A stretch of 64,000 nucleotides of DNA from Liolophura sinensis (GCF_032854445.1 NC_088304.1:12163704-12227703); one strand, 5' to 3'; positions 32,642 to 46,200 are shown, numbered from the stretch's first letter. Made by a program: numbers and translations. Notes: generated by a model not told the origin, from the sequence alone.

Positions 32642-34236
32642 GGAAATTTGTGTTTTTCTTCTCCATTTGTATGTTGTGGTATTGGATTTAATTAATGCCC
32701 TGCACCCTAGTGCTACAGCTTGCTAGTGTATTACTCCTAATTTTCCTTTTGTTTCTTTCTGTAAACAATCTGTAAACACATGTATGTAATTAAGTACTCA
32801 AATATCTTTCAAAAAGGAAATCCAATCACATCCTAATATCGTTTACTTCAGATTCAACAGACACAATGTTCGTCCAACACAGCTTTTGAAATTATACGCA
32901 ACTGTCTATGCATTTGAAGAAAATTTATTGGCACATGGCGAGGCTACATTGTATTCTAGTTCTCCAGCAAAAACCGTGCCCATCTAACAGTTGGGCAAGT
33001 TGCTTGTAACCTTCGTGGAGTGAAAACACGTTTTCTGGAGCTGTGTTTTCTTTCACTCCCACAACAACGTGAGAGTTTTAATATACATTTAGGTGATTTT
33101 CTTAACACGGATCACAATGTCCAAGCCCGTGTTGTTTAGCTCTGCGAGGAAGTCTCAAAGAACATTGCTTGTTGCCATTTCTACCTGCAGTTATGCCAGG
33201 TTTTAGACGGCTGTGGACAGGGACTTTATTGAAACTCTTTCTAAATTAATTAACATTGAGTGTGAGTTCGTGTGAACCCAGAAGAACAATTTCTAGATTC
33301 TAATGCAGTATAAACTCATTTCTTTCTGTCATGATTTTTAATTTACATTTGCCACATATTTTATTCAATGACATTATTCACGACAAAGAAATAATTAAGC
33401 GTGATACGTCATTTTATTCGTTTTTTTTTTGCGTACTTTAGTTTTTAAACCTCTTGAGTGACCGTGAAAAAATAATGAATTATTCAGCATGTTTTCAGGT
33501 AAGGCATTGCCAAAACAATTTTGCACTGATACAAGTACCTAATTTTACCCGTAAAGTACTCCGACGTGCCTAGAAACAACAGCCCATCAGTTATTGCTTA
33601 ACTGTTCAACACTTTTCTAATCACACAGAGCATACAGATTTAAACCGTCATTTATCTCGTTTTATATGTTTCTTAGTTTTTTCACAGTTGTAGTCATCTT
33701 CAAAGCAAACAAAAAACTTTAGCCTGTTTTTAGGCAACGTAAGAAGTTTATTGATCACAACTTCTATTTCTTCAGAGAGCGACCTATCAGTATGGATACT
33801 GATACCGTTAACAATGATATTGAAATATTTTTGACAGCAATGGGCATTTTAAAGTGAATGTTAAGTTGTTGAATTCCACATATGAACAATAAAGGAAACA
33901 TACGACAGATTGACAAGAGAGGGTTACATTGTTGCTTTAGCAAGTAAACAATAGATAAAAAAAAAACAAGACAATACTCGAAACATACATCTGATAAACA
34001 ATAAACATTAACACCTGTGGGCAAAGGTGTGAGTCCGGATAGCTGGTGGCTGCCATTGAAAGAACTCATTTGCTTATATACAGAAAAAGCCTGACCACAA
34101 CAGTTTTTAATTACTCATAATATTTTTGTAAATTTGTTTACTTGTTTTCTTAGAAAGATATGTTTATTACTATCTATAATTTGAAATTCAACGGGGCATA
34201 ATTGATTCATATTAATTTTGATGAGACATAGTAAGT

Positions 34237-34308
34237 GGGGATGTAGCTCAGTGGTAGAGCGTTCGCTTCGCATGTGAAAGGCCCCGGGTTCAATCCCCGG
34301 CATCTCCA
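34237..34308 (+). tRNA. tRNA-Ala(CGC), copy 3
   Basis: Identical to copies 1 and 2. The surrounding spacers have diverged clearly more than the tRNA itself, which suggests selection or recent gene conversion on the tRNA. Confidence 0.92.
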
Positions 34309-35236
34309 GGAAATTTGTGTTTTTCTTTCTCCAGTGGTATTGGATTTAATTAATGCCCTGCACCCTAGTGCTACAGCTTGCTAGTGTATTACTCCTAATT
34401 TTCCTGTTGTTTCTTTCTGTAAACAATCTGTAAACAGATGAATGCGATGAAGTACTCAAATATGTTTCAGAAAGGAAATCCATTTACATCCTAACATGGT
34501 TTTTTGCTTACTTTTGTTTTTAAACCTCTTTAGTGATCGTGAAAAAAATGAATTATTCAGCATGTTTTCAGGTAAGGCATTGCCAAAACAATTTTGCACT
34601 GATACAAGTACCTAATTTTGCCCGTAAAGTACTCTGAATTGCCTAGAAACAACAGCCCATCAGTTATTGCTTAACTGTTCAACACTTTTCTAATCACACA
34701 GAACATACAGATTCAAACCGTCATTTATCTCGTTTTGTATGTTTCTTAGTTTTTTCACAGTTGTAGTCATCTTCAAAGCAAACGGAAAACTTTAGCCTGT
34801 TTTTAGGCAACGTAAGAAGTTTATTGATCAAAACTTCTATTTCTTTAGAAAGCAACCTTTCAGTATGGGTACTGACACTGTAAACAATGATATTGAAATA
34901 GTTTTGACAGGAATGGGTATTTTAAACTGAATGCTAAGTTGTTGAATTCCACATATGAACAATAAAGGAAACATACGACAGATTGACAAGAGAGGGTTAC
35001 ATTGTTGCTTTAGCAAGTAAACAATAGATAAAAGGAAACAAGACATTGAAAAGAACTCATTTGTTTATATACAGAAAAAGCCTGACCACAACAGTTTTTA
35101 ATTACCCATTATATTTTTGTAAATTTGTTTACTTGTTTTCTTAGAAAGATATGTTTATTTATTTATAAGATATCTATAATTTGAAATTCAACGGGGCATA
35201 ATGGATTCATGTTAATTTTGATAATACATAGTAAGT

Positions 35237-35308
35237 GGGGATGTAGCACAGTGGTAGAGCGTTCGCTTCGCATGTCAAAGTTCCCGGGTTCAAACCCCGG
35301 CATCTCCA
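35237..35308 (+). tRNA. tRNA-Ala(CGC) variant, possibly non-functional
   Basis: Differs from the other copies: gcac for gctc breaks the D stem and A box, gtcaa for gtgaa breaks a pair in the anticodon stem, and agttc replaces aggcc in the variable region. The T arm and acceptor are intact. Likely a tRNA pseudogene. Confidence 0.6.
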
Positions 35309-35504
35309 GGAAAACCATGTTTTTCTTTCTTCATTGGTATGTTGTGGTATTGGATTTAATTAGTGCTCTGCACCCTAGTGCTACAGCTTGCTAGTTTATT
35401 ATTCCCGACTTTTCTGTTGTTTCTTTCTGTAAACAATCTGTAAACACATGAATGTAATCAAGTACTTAAATATGTTTCAGAAAGGAAATCCATTTACATC
35501 CTAA

Positions 35505-35908
35505 TATGGTTTACTTTGGATTCAACAGACACAGTGTTCGTCCAACACAGCTGTTGCAATTATACGCAACTGTTCATGCATTTGAAAAAAACTTATTGGC
35601 ACATGGCGACGTTAGATTGTATTCTAGTTCTCCAGCAAAAACCATGGTCATCTGACAGTTCGGCAAGTTGCTTGTTACCATCGTCCAGTGAACATATGTT
35701 TCTGGATCTATGTTTTTTCTCACTACAACAACATCGGGAGTGTTTTAGTGTGTATTTAGGTGACTTTCTTACAACTGATCACATAGCTAAATATCAACAA
35801 CTATTCTTTGTGTTGAAGTATGCCTCGGACAGAGAGAAAATGTCTAAGTCCGTGTCTTCCTGCAATTATACAAGTTTTTCAACGGCTGCCCAAAAGGGAC
35901 TTTACTGA
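35505..35908 (+). pseudogene. Protein-like block in array spacer, copy D
   Basis: Carries the same words as the 31085 copy (KYQQLFFVLKYASDREKMSKS) with a deletion that removes the SSARKSQRTLP segment. Stops and shifts throughout. Confidence 0.4.
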
Positions 35909-36034
35909 AACTCTGCCAAAATTAACTGATATAAAGTATGAGCTCCTGGGATTTCAGGAGAACTATTTCACATTTGCCTGAAATAATGAACTCTTATGTC
36001 TGAACTTCTGTGCTTTTAGAAAAACTTTTTAACC

Positions 36035-36545
36035 CTCTTATTACCCACATTCCTCCTCTCACTCTAATTCTCTTCTTGCTCCCATCCCTCTTCTTATTTG
36101 GATCCTTGCCTTACTCCCATCTCTCTTTTTACTCTGATCCCCTTCTTACTCCTATGCCTCCTCTTACTTATATCCCTCCTCTTACTCCCATCCCTCTTTT
36201 TATTTGGATCTTTCTCTTACTCCCATCTCTCTTCTTACTCTGAACCCCTTTTTACTCCTATCCCTCCCCTTACTCTTATCCTTCCTTTTACTCCTATTCC
36301 TTCTTTTACTCACATCCTTCCTCTTTTTGTGATCCTCCTCTTACTCCCATCCCTCCTCTTACTCCCATCCCTCTTCTTTCTCTGATACTTTTTTTTCTCC
36401 CATTTATCCTATTACTCTGATCATCTTCTTACTCTTATCCCTTCTCTTTCCCTTATCCATCCTCTCACTCCCGTCTCTCTACTCTTATCCTCTTTTGATT
36501 CTGATCCTAGTTTTTTTCTAATTCCTCTTCTTACTCTGATCCATC
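36035..36545 (+). repeat. Pyrimidine-rich degenerate tandem repeat
   Basis: About 500 bp built from cttactcccatccctcttc and ctctgatcc words, almost free of G on this strand. Irregular unit of roughly 15-30 bp. Confidence 0.8.
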
Positions 36546-36555
36546 CTCCTATTTT

Positions 36556-36920
36556 CACCGACCCCGATAGTTCAGTTGGTCGAGCGTCCGCTTCGAGAGG
36601 CGTGTAGATCCAGGGTCAGTCCTGGGTCGGGTCACAAGCAAGACCTTAAAAGAGGAAGTTTTAACTTCCTCGCTTGGCGTTCAGCATGAAGGGGATAGTG
36701 CAACGACTGGTTGACCCGTATCAGTATAATGGCTCGGCGGGGCGGCTTACTTGCCTTCGGTAAGTCGTCTCAGTGAAGCAGCATTAAATAAAAGAGCGGT
36801 AAAAATCCGTCCTGCAACAAGGAGGCACATTACACGTACATGCACTCTAAGGATTCCTTGGTCGTCATACGACTGAAAAATTGTTGAGTACGACGTTAAA
36901 CCCCAAGCACTCACTCACTC
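36556..36920 (+). mobile_element. SINE family 2, full length
   Basis: tRNA-like head gaccccgatagttcagttgg with B box (gggtcagtcctggg), a body with an inverted repeat (aagaggaagttttaacttcc), and tail gagtacgacgttaaacccca followed by (actc)n. The 14085 and 51885 elements are partial reverse copies. Confidence 0.75.
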
Positions 36921-36924
36921 TTTA

Positions 36925-37510
36925 CAGGATGATGACGAAAGAGAAGTAGAGTTTGCTGACAAAGTTAGCTGATTATCTTTGGGATTCTGTGGGGAAGTTG
37001 ATGGCATCGGAGTCGTGAAAACTTCGTTTGTGTGCACTTGAACTGACCGGCCAGGGAGTAGAAGCGCGGGAGATGGTTGACTGAAGGCGCGATTGCCCTG
37101 AAGTAAACTCGACATTTGCTTGTGCTCTACTTTAGAATCATACTTCTGGATGCTAGCATGGGATTTGTGTCCGGTGACCTGCATAATTTTATGTGGAGCG
37201 ACGCCAGATTTTACAAGGGTTTGGACAGTTGTTTTTTCGGACCGAGTGATTAGTTTTTCAGCCTTTCAGTCCAGCAGCCTCGGCTGCCCTCTTCATTAGC
37301 TCTCCTAAACGATGCTCTCCTACTGGAGTGGAGCAATACCACACAGCTGCGCCAGGTTTGAGGCGACATTCGGGAATTGGTGGGAGGTAGAACGGACTGT
37401 CCGGAGACACAGATTTTTCTGGACATGCAAATTTCAGCGTTGGTGAGATCAAAAGGGTCAGAATCTGACTGACCGGCAGCCTTGCTTGTTGCGTCGTCTG
37501 CTTTTCCATA
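36925..37510 (-). pseudogene. Crypton-like tyrosine recombinase, decayed
   Basis: Read on the minus strand: CRLKPGAAVWYCSTPVGEHR, LGELMKRAAEAAGLKG, then after a stop TNHSVRK, and after one extra A in an A-run TTVQTLVKSGVAPHKIMQVT, GHKSHASIQKYDSK. H-x-x-R, G-H-(K/R)-S and the Tyr of QKY are the catalytic signatures of tyrosine recombinases as found in Crypton transposons and genes derived from them (the DUF3504 type). The N-terminal part with the first catalytic Arg is not seen. The family is clear; the Crypton assignment is inference. Confidence 0.65.
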
Positions 37511-38169
37511 CGAAGAAGCAGTTATGTATACATAGAGAAGTATCGTTTTTTTCAGGATATGCGAGTACAAAATAATGGCTCTGTAGCGCTAAGGATAAAT
37601 AACTATCATACAAAAGCCACTGAAACTACCCAGAACAAATTAGGATGATTTAATGTTCACATGTAATTAAGCCAGCAAACTTATGGCTATTACGGGGCAT
37701 TTATAGCGAAATTACGCTGCGTTACATCATACCATAAAGATAACCTTCTGCGATTGGCTGCAGCTGACATGGGTTTATAAAGTGTACTGCTTTCATTGAA
37801 TAACTTTCATATTACGAAATTACGAAAAAAAATCCCAACCGATCCGAACAACCGATCGCACTCACAAAAATTTTACCTTTTAAATTCAACAGAAAGTCTT
37901 TTGTCTGACTGGTGCTAGAATGTATTATGTTATTGCAGCAGACTATTCTGTTAAATATTGCACACATTTTTTGTTCAACTCAAAGATTGTATAAAAATAT
38001 CAGAATTGTTTGCATTTATGACACAGTATATGTATTTTAATATGGTAACATTATTCATGATTTTTTGAGAGCATCGATTTGATGCACAGTAATGTGGCTT
38101 GCATATATGTAATGAATTTTTAGTACAAAAAAAACAGTAACACTAAGAGAATACAACAACCAAATTAGA

Positions 38170-38430
38170 AACCTCTTATCTTATGAAGCTTATCCTCTTA
38201 CCTTATAAAGCTTAATCTCTTAACCTGTTACCGTATTAAGTTTAGCCTCTTGTGATATAAAGCTTATCCTCATACCGTATAAAGCTTAATCTCCTGCCGT
38301 ATAAAGCATGCCTTCTTACCGTATAAAGCTTATCCTCTTACCGTATACAGCTTCACCCCTTACCGTGCAAATCTTAACCTTACGAAGTAAAAAGACTCCC
38401 CTCTTACCGTAGGTTTTACCGTATAAAGTT
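38170..38430. repeat. ~24-bp minisatellite
   Basis: About ten diverged units of ttaccgtataaagcttatcc with ctc. AAGCTT recurs in many units. Confidence 0.8.
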
Positions 38431-38624
38431 TGAAAGACTGGAGTTCTGTCTGTACCAGTTGAGATCGTCCTAATGTTACGACCCAAACTGACTGTATTAT
38501 AAAGAGATGGCTTGTTCGAAATACTCGACAGTTTAGCCGCACAAAAGGTAACCAAAACCAGCAGATTTTATTTTACAACAATTTATTAGGTTTAACAAGA
38601 ACAGATTACAAGACTTTTACTAAT

Positions 38625-38740
38625 ACTAAAGTACTTAAGTTGAACAAGAAAGGATAGCAGTATCTATACAAATACTAAAGTACTTAAGTTTAACAAGAAA
38701 GGATAGCAGTATCTATACAAATACTAAAGTACTTACATGT
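38625..38740. repeat. ~54-bp tandem duplication (2.3 copies)
   Basis: aatactaaagtacttaagtt then aacaagaaaggatagcagta then tctatacaa, repeated almost exactly. Confidence 0.85.
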
Positions 38741-39835
38741 ACAACATTGTCAAGCCCAAACGGACGCATATATTCCACAATGCTGAAAACCATATAGGCA
38801 TAAATCACAGAGGCAATATTCATAAGAGGGAAAATCCACAGTATAACTGAGTGTATGACGAAATTACACAAAATTCCACAGACAGGGTCCGTGTACTAAC
38901 AAGCACTGTGTACACAAGAGCACAGTTTAAATATCCAAGTTCAGACTGAACAAGTGCTCGGTGGAGATAGGATATAACAAAGCCAGAGGCTATAAAGACA
39001 CCAAAGTTCAGCACAAAAGACCTACTAAAGTAATACACAGCGAAAGCATCCACAACTCTCAATAATTCTCCTTTCTCCTTTCTTTGGCCTGCTTTCATAG
39101 GTCTTATATAGACTGGTGGAATTGTCTAGAATAAGAAAATTTTTGAACACTTGTTGTAAACAAACAGACCCCGAACTGGGCGTATTCTGGAACATTCTAA
39201 GGCAGAGGCAGACAGCAGGCCCTGAACTCAGCATATGTAAACAGTGGCAAGCTAAATTTAGAAGCTGACGGCAGTCGTGCACATAATACTTTACATATAT
39301 TTAATTATATTAATTTATGACGATTTTATGCTGAAAACTTGCTGCTGAGCTACTCAAGCGCATGAATGCATTTGTATAGTTACATCACAATTGGCATTCG
39401 TGTTGCTTTCAGCTTAAAACCAAGGTTCAGAAGCAGTTTTTATTCGGTTTTTCAAGTCAGATGTTGAGTTACTGACGCACATGCTAAATAGTGAATGCAT
39501 TAGTGTAGTTATACATCACAGCTTGCATGTTTGTTGCAGTTTACAGCATAAAACGAAGGTTTATTTTTGATCCCATTAAACCGATGAAAAGTTAAACATT
39601 TTCAATTCGAGTCGCAATGCGTAACCATAATGCAAAGGATACAGACAGTTAGTGTGATCGGAACATCATTAATATTTACACTCTGTGCCTCAAGTGATGT
39701 CAAAATGCAAAGTGTAAGTATTTTGCTTTTCTATTTTATAGAATAAATTCGTGATTACTTGCTTTCCTTGATGTTTTGTATTTGGTGTTTTAAGTCATAC
39801 TGACAACTTGCTAACTTACAGAGTGTACGTCAGTA

Positions 39836-39960
39836 TATGTGCTTGAAAACTTGGTTGTTGATGCAATGTGACCAAACAAGGCGCTTAAAATGTTGGTTGT
39901 TGGTGCCATATGACCAAGCCGTGCACTTGAAAGCCCCGGGTTGTTGGTGACATATGTACA
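39836..39960. repeat. ~50-bp tandem repeat (3 diverged copies)
   Basis: Units share gcttgaaaac-ttggttgttg-tgcaatgtgaccaa. Confidence 0.55.
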
Positions 39961-40071
39961 AAGTAATGTCCTTATATGCTTGGGGTTGTTCACATTTATA
40001 CTAACAAAATCTACAAAATTTACCGTCATCAGCTAAATAAAAAACAGATGACTTATTGACACCATTGGTGC

Positions 40072-40282
40072 TCATTTCCTCTCGGTGACCTTAAGTCTAA
40101 AGGGCAAAGGCTTGATGACAAGGCCCGGTTTGAAGTCCCGGGGGTCACAGGAAGGCAAAGGAGAGTTGGGATCAGGGCTGAAGTTGAACGACTGTAACAA
40201 GGTCGTGATGTAGAGGAATATCCGGGATCTCGCGAACGTCTCACCGACACAGGAACGGCGTCCTATCCCGAACGGCATGAGG
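40072..40282 (-). CDS. P450 exon 7 (haem loop, stop)
   Basis: Codes LMPFGIGRRSCVGETFARSR to PLPFRLKVTERK and TGA. Full F-x-x-G-x-R-x-C-x-G signature. Acceptor gttttcaacag. Confidence 0.92.
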
Positions 40283-43200
40283 CTGTTGAAAACAAAAACA
40301 CACATCACAACGACATGACCAGCTGCATGGATCACATACACCATATAGGATCTCTAACAAAAAAAATGTCATGCTGACTCTTATCTGGAGTTTATATTTC
40401 ATCATCTGCACTTGACCATGACAACCTTTTGTTAGACAAACAATATGGCCGCCAAAGTAGATATAAATGGAGAATATGCGATAGAGAAAGTACACCAAAA
40501 TAAATATTGCTATCGCTGGGAGAACAGTACATAAAAGTACGGTATACTGTGACGGCTGTGAGGAATTTTTAGTTCATGTATATACTCTTTCCTAAGAACT
40601 ATTGCCGGAGGCAATGTTTATTTTCATTCGATTCATTTACCCTAATTCTTCAAACTCTGCAAGCAGTATTTTCAAACATTCTTTATGGACATAAACAAAT
40701 CATTTAGCATCATTTTTATAATAATTATATGTACACATTCCACTGAAGAAAGGTGCTTTAGAGGTCAGAAAGGTTGGAAATTTACAGTACTTAATCACTT
40801 GATTGATGTTTTACGCCAAACTCAACAATATTTCGCTTTTAAGACGGGGGCAAGTATTATGGTGGGAGAAAACTGCACAGTGCCCGGGGAAACTCAACAC
40901 CATCTGCAGGTTTCACGTTATTAGGTGAGTACTAAAACAAAGAAACCTTTCAGAGGGCATAGGAGTGAGATGTTCACTAGTGAAGGTGGTGGCGGCTATC
41001 AAGGGAAAGAAAAGCAGGTCAGAACACAAATTACTAAAGTAATGGAAGAAACCGAGTTGCGTGTCACACTAATATACAATTACGGAGGCTTGAAGATTCC
41101 TGTTCAGAATGTATAATTTTATCTTCTCCAAGAACGGACATTATCAGCGACGTAAATAGTTATGCCTCTAAACAAGTAAGCTTACGCTTTTCTCTTAGGG
41201 TTCTCGGCAGTGACAAGTTGCCCCTCCTGATCCAGAAATCGTTCAGGTTTGAACTCCCAGGGGGTGCTCCAGTTGTTCTCATCATGGTGAATGAGCCACA
41301 TGTTAGCCATAACCTAAAAAAGACCAGTGAAACCGAAGAAAACAGCTTTACTCAGCAAATATCCAGCCAAAGCTTTGTTTCTCCCATAAAGCATTTGGCA
41401 GGCCATAAGTCTAAACGTCTAAAGTTCAGCGTACGGGCGCAGTTCGCGATCAATAAACAAAACTTTTCGCACACCATCGGTGTCCAAAAAGCCGGCTACA
41501 ACTAATATCTCACACGCCTTGTGTGTTACAAGAAAAGCTGTAAACACAATGCATGCGATACAGATAATACCCTACGTCCTGCAGTGCCCTCATACACACG
41601 TTTGTACGTCACATGTGCGACAGTTCGTCAGTAGCTTGCCAATTGTCAATAGTTTATTCCGGGCATTCCGCTACCTCTATACATAAAACTGACCGGCGTC
41701 GCATACTTGAACGATCGAATAAATACATAAATAGTATATCAATGAACAGCCTAAATCAGCAATGATGCAGAACTTATCATATACTTGGCAGCAGGTAAAC
41801 ATGTACAGTGATATTTGTGGGATGGTGAAAGATGGTTCTTTTTTCTCCCTTCACTGAGAAACTTTCTATTGTGCAATTCACATGGTGATTAGGAAACAAT
41901 TTCTATATGTTACGCAAGCCAAAACTATTCCAAAGGAAGACGCGTTAGTCAGCTTTACCGAGAAGACGTATAATTAAGACTAAAATTTCCTGAATTTCCT
42001 GAATTATTGTGCACATTATTATTATTTCCTGAAGTGACCATCTTTGAAGGCGCTATTGTGACCGTGTTTATTTAGCATCATGATGCTAAAATTATTTCGG
42101 GCTAATGTTCTGTCGGGAGAACTTACCGTGATATTCGCTGGAATTAAATATCCTCTGAACATGACGTCATCCGTCGTCAAGTGTGGCAAGCCAAGAGGCA
42201 CGTGCGAAATGTACCTTAGCAACTCAAAGATGGCGGCCATGGTGTAGGGCATTTTCGTTCGGTCCTTCAGACTAGAGAGTCTGTCCTGGCCAATCACGGC
42301 ATCTATCTCCTCCTGAATCTTCTTGGCCACATCCGGGTGTTTAGCGATAATGAGGAAAAACGAATTTAGAGACCCGAGAGTTGTTATAGAGCCTGTAAAT
42401 AAGCAGCGGGTTTATTTGATTTTGTTTAAATTTGATTGACGTTTAATTGCCATACTAAAAATATTTTCACTTAAAAAAAAGTGGTGCAAACTGCTGGACT
42501 AAATAACCACTATTGGCATACACATGACAAACAGTTTTTATGTAAATGTTTGCCGACTAATTATCAAGAGGTGATTTTGCTATTATTATCACCAAATCTT
42601 TATTTATGTAATCCTGTTTAAGCTATGGTACTAGGGAATCTTCCTCATTCACTACATGGCATATTGATGATTCGGTAGTTTTAAGCAATCCGTATGTAAA
42701 AAGGCTGTGAAAGATATTTACCCACTTTAGCTAGATTTAATGAATATCACAGGCTATCCAGATGGTACAACTTATATGGATCTACATTTGTATCAAAACG
42801 GTTTCCTCACCCGATTTCAAATTTGACATTGTAAATTATCCTTATTTGGACAGAAATATACCGAAGGATCCTATATATGACGTGAGCTTTTCTCCCATTG
42901 CAGCATTTGTTAGATCCTGTGACGATTTCATTCAAAACCATAAGTTATTACCGGAACATTCAGTGTCAAGGTTTTTCCATCAAACGACCTCACTTTAAGT
43001 TTCTTAAGTTTTACAATGAGCAAAATTTTCTGATGGACAGAGCGACCGGAATCTCTGCCGCTCTGTTTCCTATCCCGGGCTAAGTGAATTCTATTCATCC
43101 TGTTGAATTAGATGTCCACGATACATTGATTGATTTATTTGATTGGTATTTGATTAGTGTTTGACGCCCTACTCAAGAATATTTCACTTATACGACAGCG

Positions 43201-46200
43201 GCCAGCATTATGATTGGAGGATAACGGAAAAATATTGCTATTTACAGGCGGAAAAAGGAGTTAAATTTCTACTGTGGAATTTTGCATGCAGACTTTGATT
43301 AATCCGTTATCGGGAAAGGGTTAATGCATTAGTAGGAATGGAGTAATCCATCAAATCAACAAAAGCAAGGGAATTCAAGACAATCTACGAAATCCCTATC
43401 GAATTCTAGGGTAGAACCCACACCTTCCGCTTGAGATCGGAAGAAGCTAAAACTTGTGATTATGAATCTCTCAAAGGCCCAACAGGTCACACTTACTGAT
43501 TTTGACAGTGCTAATACACCAAACTGATCATTTCGGATTTGTATAATATCTATTTTAATAAGAATCCCATGGATTCGGGTCATCAGAGCTTTGATTAAAT
43601 AGCAATGACCAGCTAACATATGGCTCGGACAATACTTTAGGGTACAACCTGAATACCTTGGGCACTACAAAACCCGTCAGTTTTACAAGCCTCCCTTTCT
43701 TAATGTGGGAAGAATTGATTGTACAAAATTTCATCGGCATTGAGAGATACAACCCTCAGTATGCAACTCTACCAAACATTCGCTGTCGACAAGTTCCTCT
43801 CCGGTCGTAAATGGGAAGTTCTGCCATGAAAATGCGGATGTTCGTGGGTTTATCCCGGACTTTACTCTATTTCCTCGCACCATATTATAGCTCCAGTCGT
43901 ATAACTGAAATATTCTTGACACCATAAATAAATACATAAATCTCTGAGGCCTGGGCCCTTTGCATTGTTCATCAGCATGGTTTTTCTATATCAAATGTGA
44001 CGACAACACAGGATTTTGAGTAATTCTAGACTAGTGGCGTCTAATATATTGCAATTACGATCACTGCTTATATTTTCACCTAATTCTGCTTGTTGCTTCT
44101 AAAGTTGCTACTGTTTAACCATTTACATGAAAAATTATAACAAAACCCCGAAAAAAATTAACAAGTTGCCGTATTTCACACGTTACACTTGTCTATCAGT
44201 CAATTATCACACCCTCATCGCAGCTCTGGTTTTATGCTCCATCCCGCAGTTGTTCAACATTGCATTGTGCGGAAGCCTTTCTGTGAAGACAAACCTGTCA
44301 CTCTTACCTGCCCCGATAACTTCCTGGATAGTGGCTCTGATGGACGTGTCTTTCAGCCACACCTCGTCCCCCGCCTCTCGGAGCTCTTCCTGGTAGTGGA
44401 GTAGGTAGTCTATCATCCCTCTGGTCACCGTCGGGTCATAGGTAGCCTAGAATATCCCATGTTAACACACTGCTAATTGGATAATAGCTCACAGCAGCGT
44501 TAATTAAGAGAGAATCTATTTCCTCACAATGAAGTGGTTTTTTTTATTTGATTTTAAACATAATTTGTTTTTACAAGAGCGTATTACTTTTGTCTTCTAA
44601 GTGATTTGATAAAATTTTTTTTAGATGTTTGTTTAGGGTTCGAAGCATCTTTCGATATCTCCTTATACCAAACCTTTTGTCATTGTCATGGCCAAGACAC
44701 CAGACATCGTATCCTGCAACATGCCATACTTGTCTGATGATTAGATTATTTCCTTTCCTTCGGGTGTCAAAAAAGTGAGGTGGCTGGTGCGATGGATCTT
44801 TCCTGTGGGGCACTCTTTTATCTTTTCTGAGATACGTTACTTTTCCTGCATATAGTTTCAACCACTACAACGGTTTCAGCCGCTACGACATATCAGTCTT
44901 TGTCATGTCTTAGCCTCCGCGACGTTTCAGTCACTGCACTGATTCAGCCACTGAGACGTGTAAGCCGCTGCGACCCATGCATATTGACCGGCATACATCT
45001 AAATCTAAAATTTCCGTTGATTCTGGCGTAATTCTATAGACTAACCAATCCTATGATGTCATAAACATGTATTTTGCACAAATCAAACCTGATAGCTCCC
45101 ACCATACACTGGCCGCAGACCAATATGTGAAATATTCTTGAGTATGGTGTAAAACACCGGTCAAATACACATCAATAAACCCAAACTGATTTATTTTACT
45201 GATTGGTACCACTGAAAATAAGAAATAGCAATTTTAAACTTTTTGTGTTTTTTCAGAAAAATATATAGATGTTTTTCATTATATGGACTCACCAAATGGG
45301 AAACGTCGATCTGTATTCATGGTTACAATTACAATGTATACTGGATAATACGAGCAGACAAGATGTCCCAAAAATTAGAAGAATTAGGGTAAAGAACAGA
45401 GGAACCTACCTTTGATGCGTCATAGTAATCCTTAAAGAACTGTTCTGTGGACTTCCGTAATGCTATGGCAACACGTCCTGGTCCATACGGAATGTACCTG
45501 ACAATACGCACAATAGCACAATAGATATTTAGCTGAATATGGGAATTTTACAGGAAATCTTAGAAACTATATCCTTTGTCACCGACCAAACATTGCTGTC
45601 CGCAGCTAGTCTTTATCTGTTTATTTGTTTAATTAGTTTTTCCTCGTTCTCAAGAATGTTTTACCTCCACAAAGGTTGCAAGCAATGTGGTGTTAATATT
45701 GAATTAATAGAATATATATGCTACATTTATCAGAATATTCAGTCGCCACAGCAGACTGCGTTCTAACATCATTTAGACAGCAAACATTTTATTGTTTATT
45801 TATTTGATTAGTGTTTTACGTCTTACTCAAGAATGATTCGCTTATTCGACGGCAGCAAGGTATTGCAGTTGGGGGATACCCGACAGAGCTTGAGGGAAAC
45901 CAGGTTGTTGGCACATCTTCCCACGTACGGCCGGAGAGGAAGCCAAAATGAGCTGGACTTGAACTCACAGCGACTGCATTTGTGAGAGGCTCGTGGTCCC
46001 TTCAGCCGAGCTGGCAAGCTAACTACCTCGTTCACGCAGGTCCTAAGAAGCTTATGCGGCAAGTTTTTTTGAAACGCTTAACGGTTTTCCATTCATCTGC
46101 CTAGCGTTGTTTACGTCAGTGCCTTGGTCACTGTCGTTTTCTTTTTCACGATTTGGACGTGGGTGACTTGTGTAGATTGTAAGGTGGACTGTATGTACCA

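Larger units (their letters stand above)
22760..35990 (+). repeat. Tandem array of tRNA-Ala-containing units (1.0-1.7 kb)
   Basis: Units are defined by a tRNA-Ala(CGC), full or split, at 22760, 24073, 30843, 32570, 34237 and 35237; spacing between the whole tRNA genes is 1727, 1667 and 1000 bp. Spacers share caggaaa-tatgttttt after the tRNA, two protein-like blocks, and a tRNA-proximal block (tcaaccgggcataat..., acatagtaagtgggg). The last spacer is internally shortened. A LINE sits in one unit. Confidence 0.85.
37571..40071. other. Intergenic with three small tandem repeats
   Basis: No gene recognised. Holds three local repeats listed separately. An AT-rich stretch at 37800-38160 shows nothing identifiable. 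Confidence 0.5.

Noticed and set aside
44571-44861. A 96-codon minus-strand frame (PHFFDTRRKGNNLIIRQ)
   Set aside because: Lies in P450 intron 3, which is fully accounted for by in-phase exons; no family recognised.
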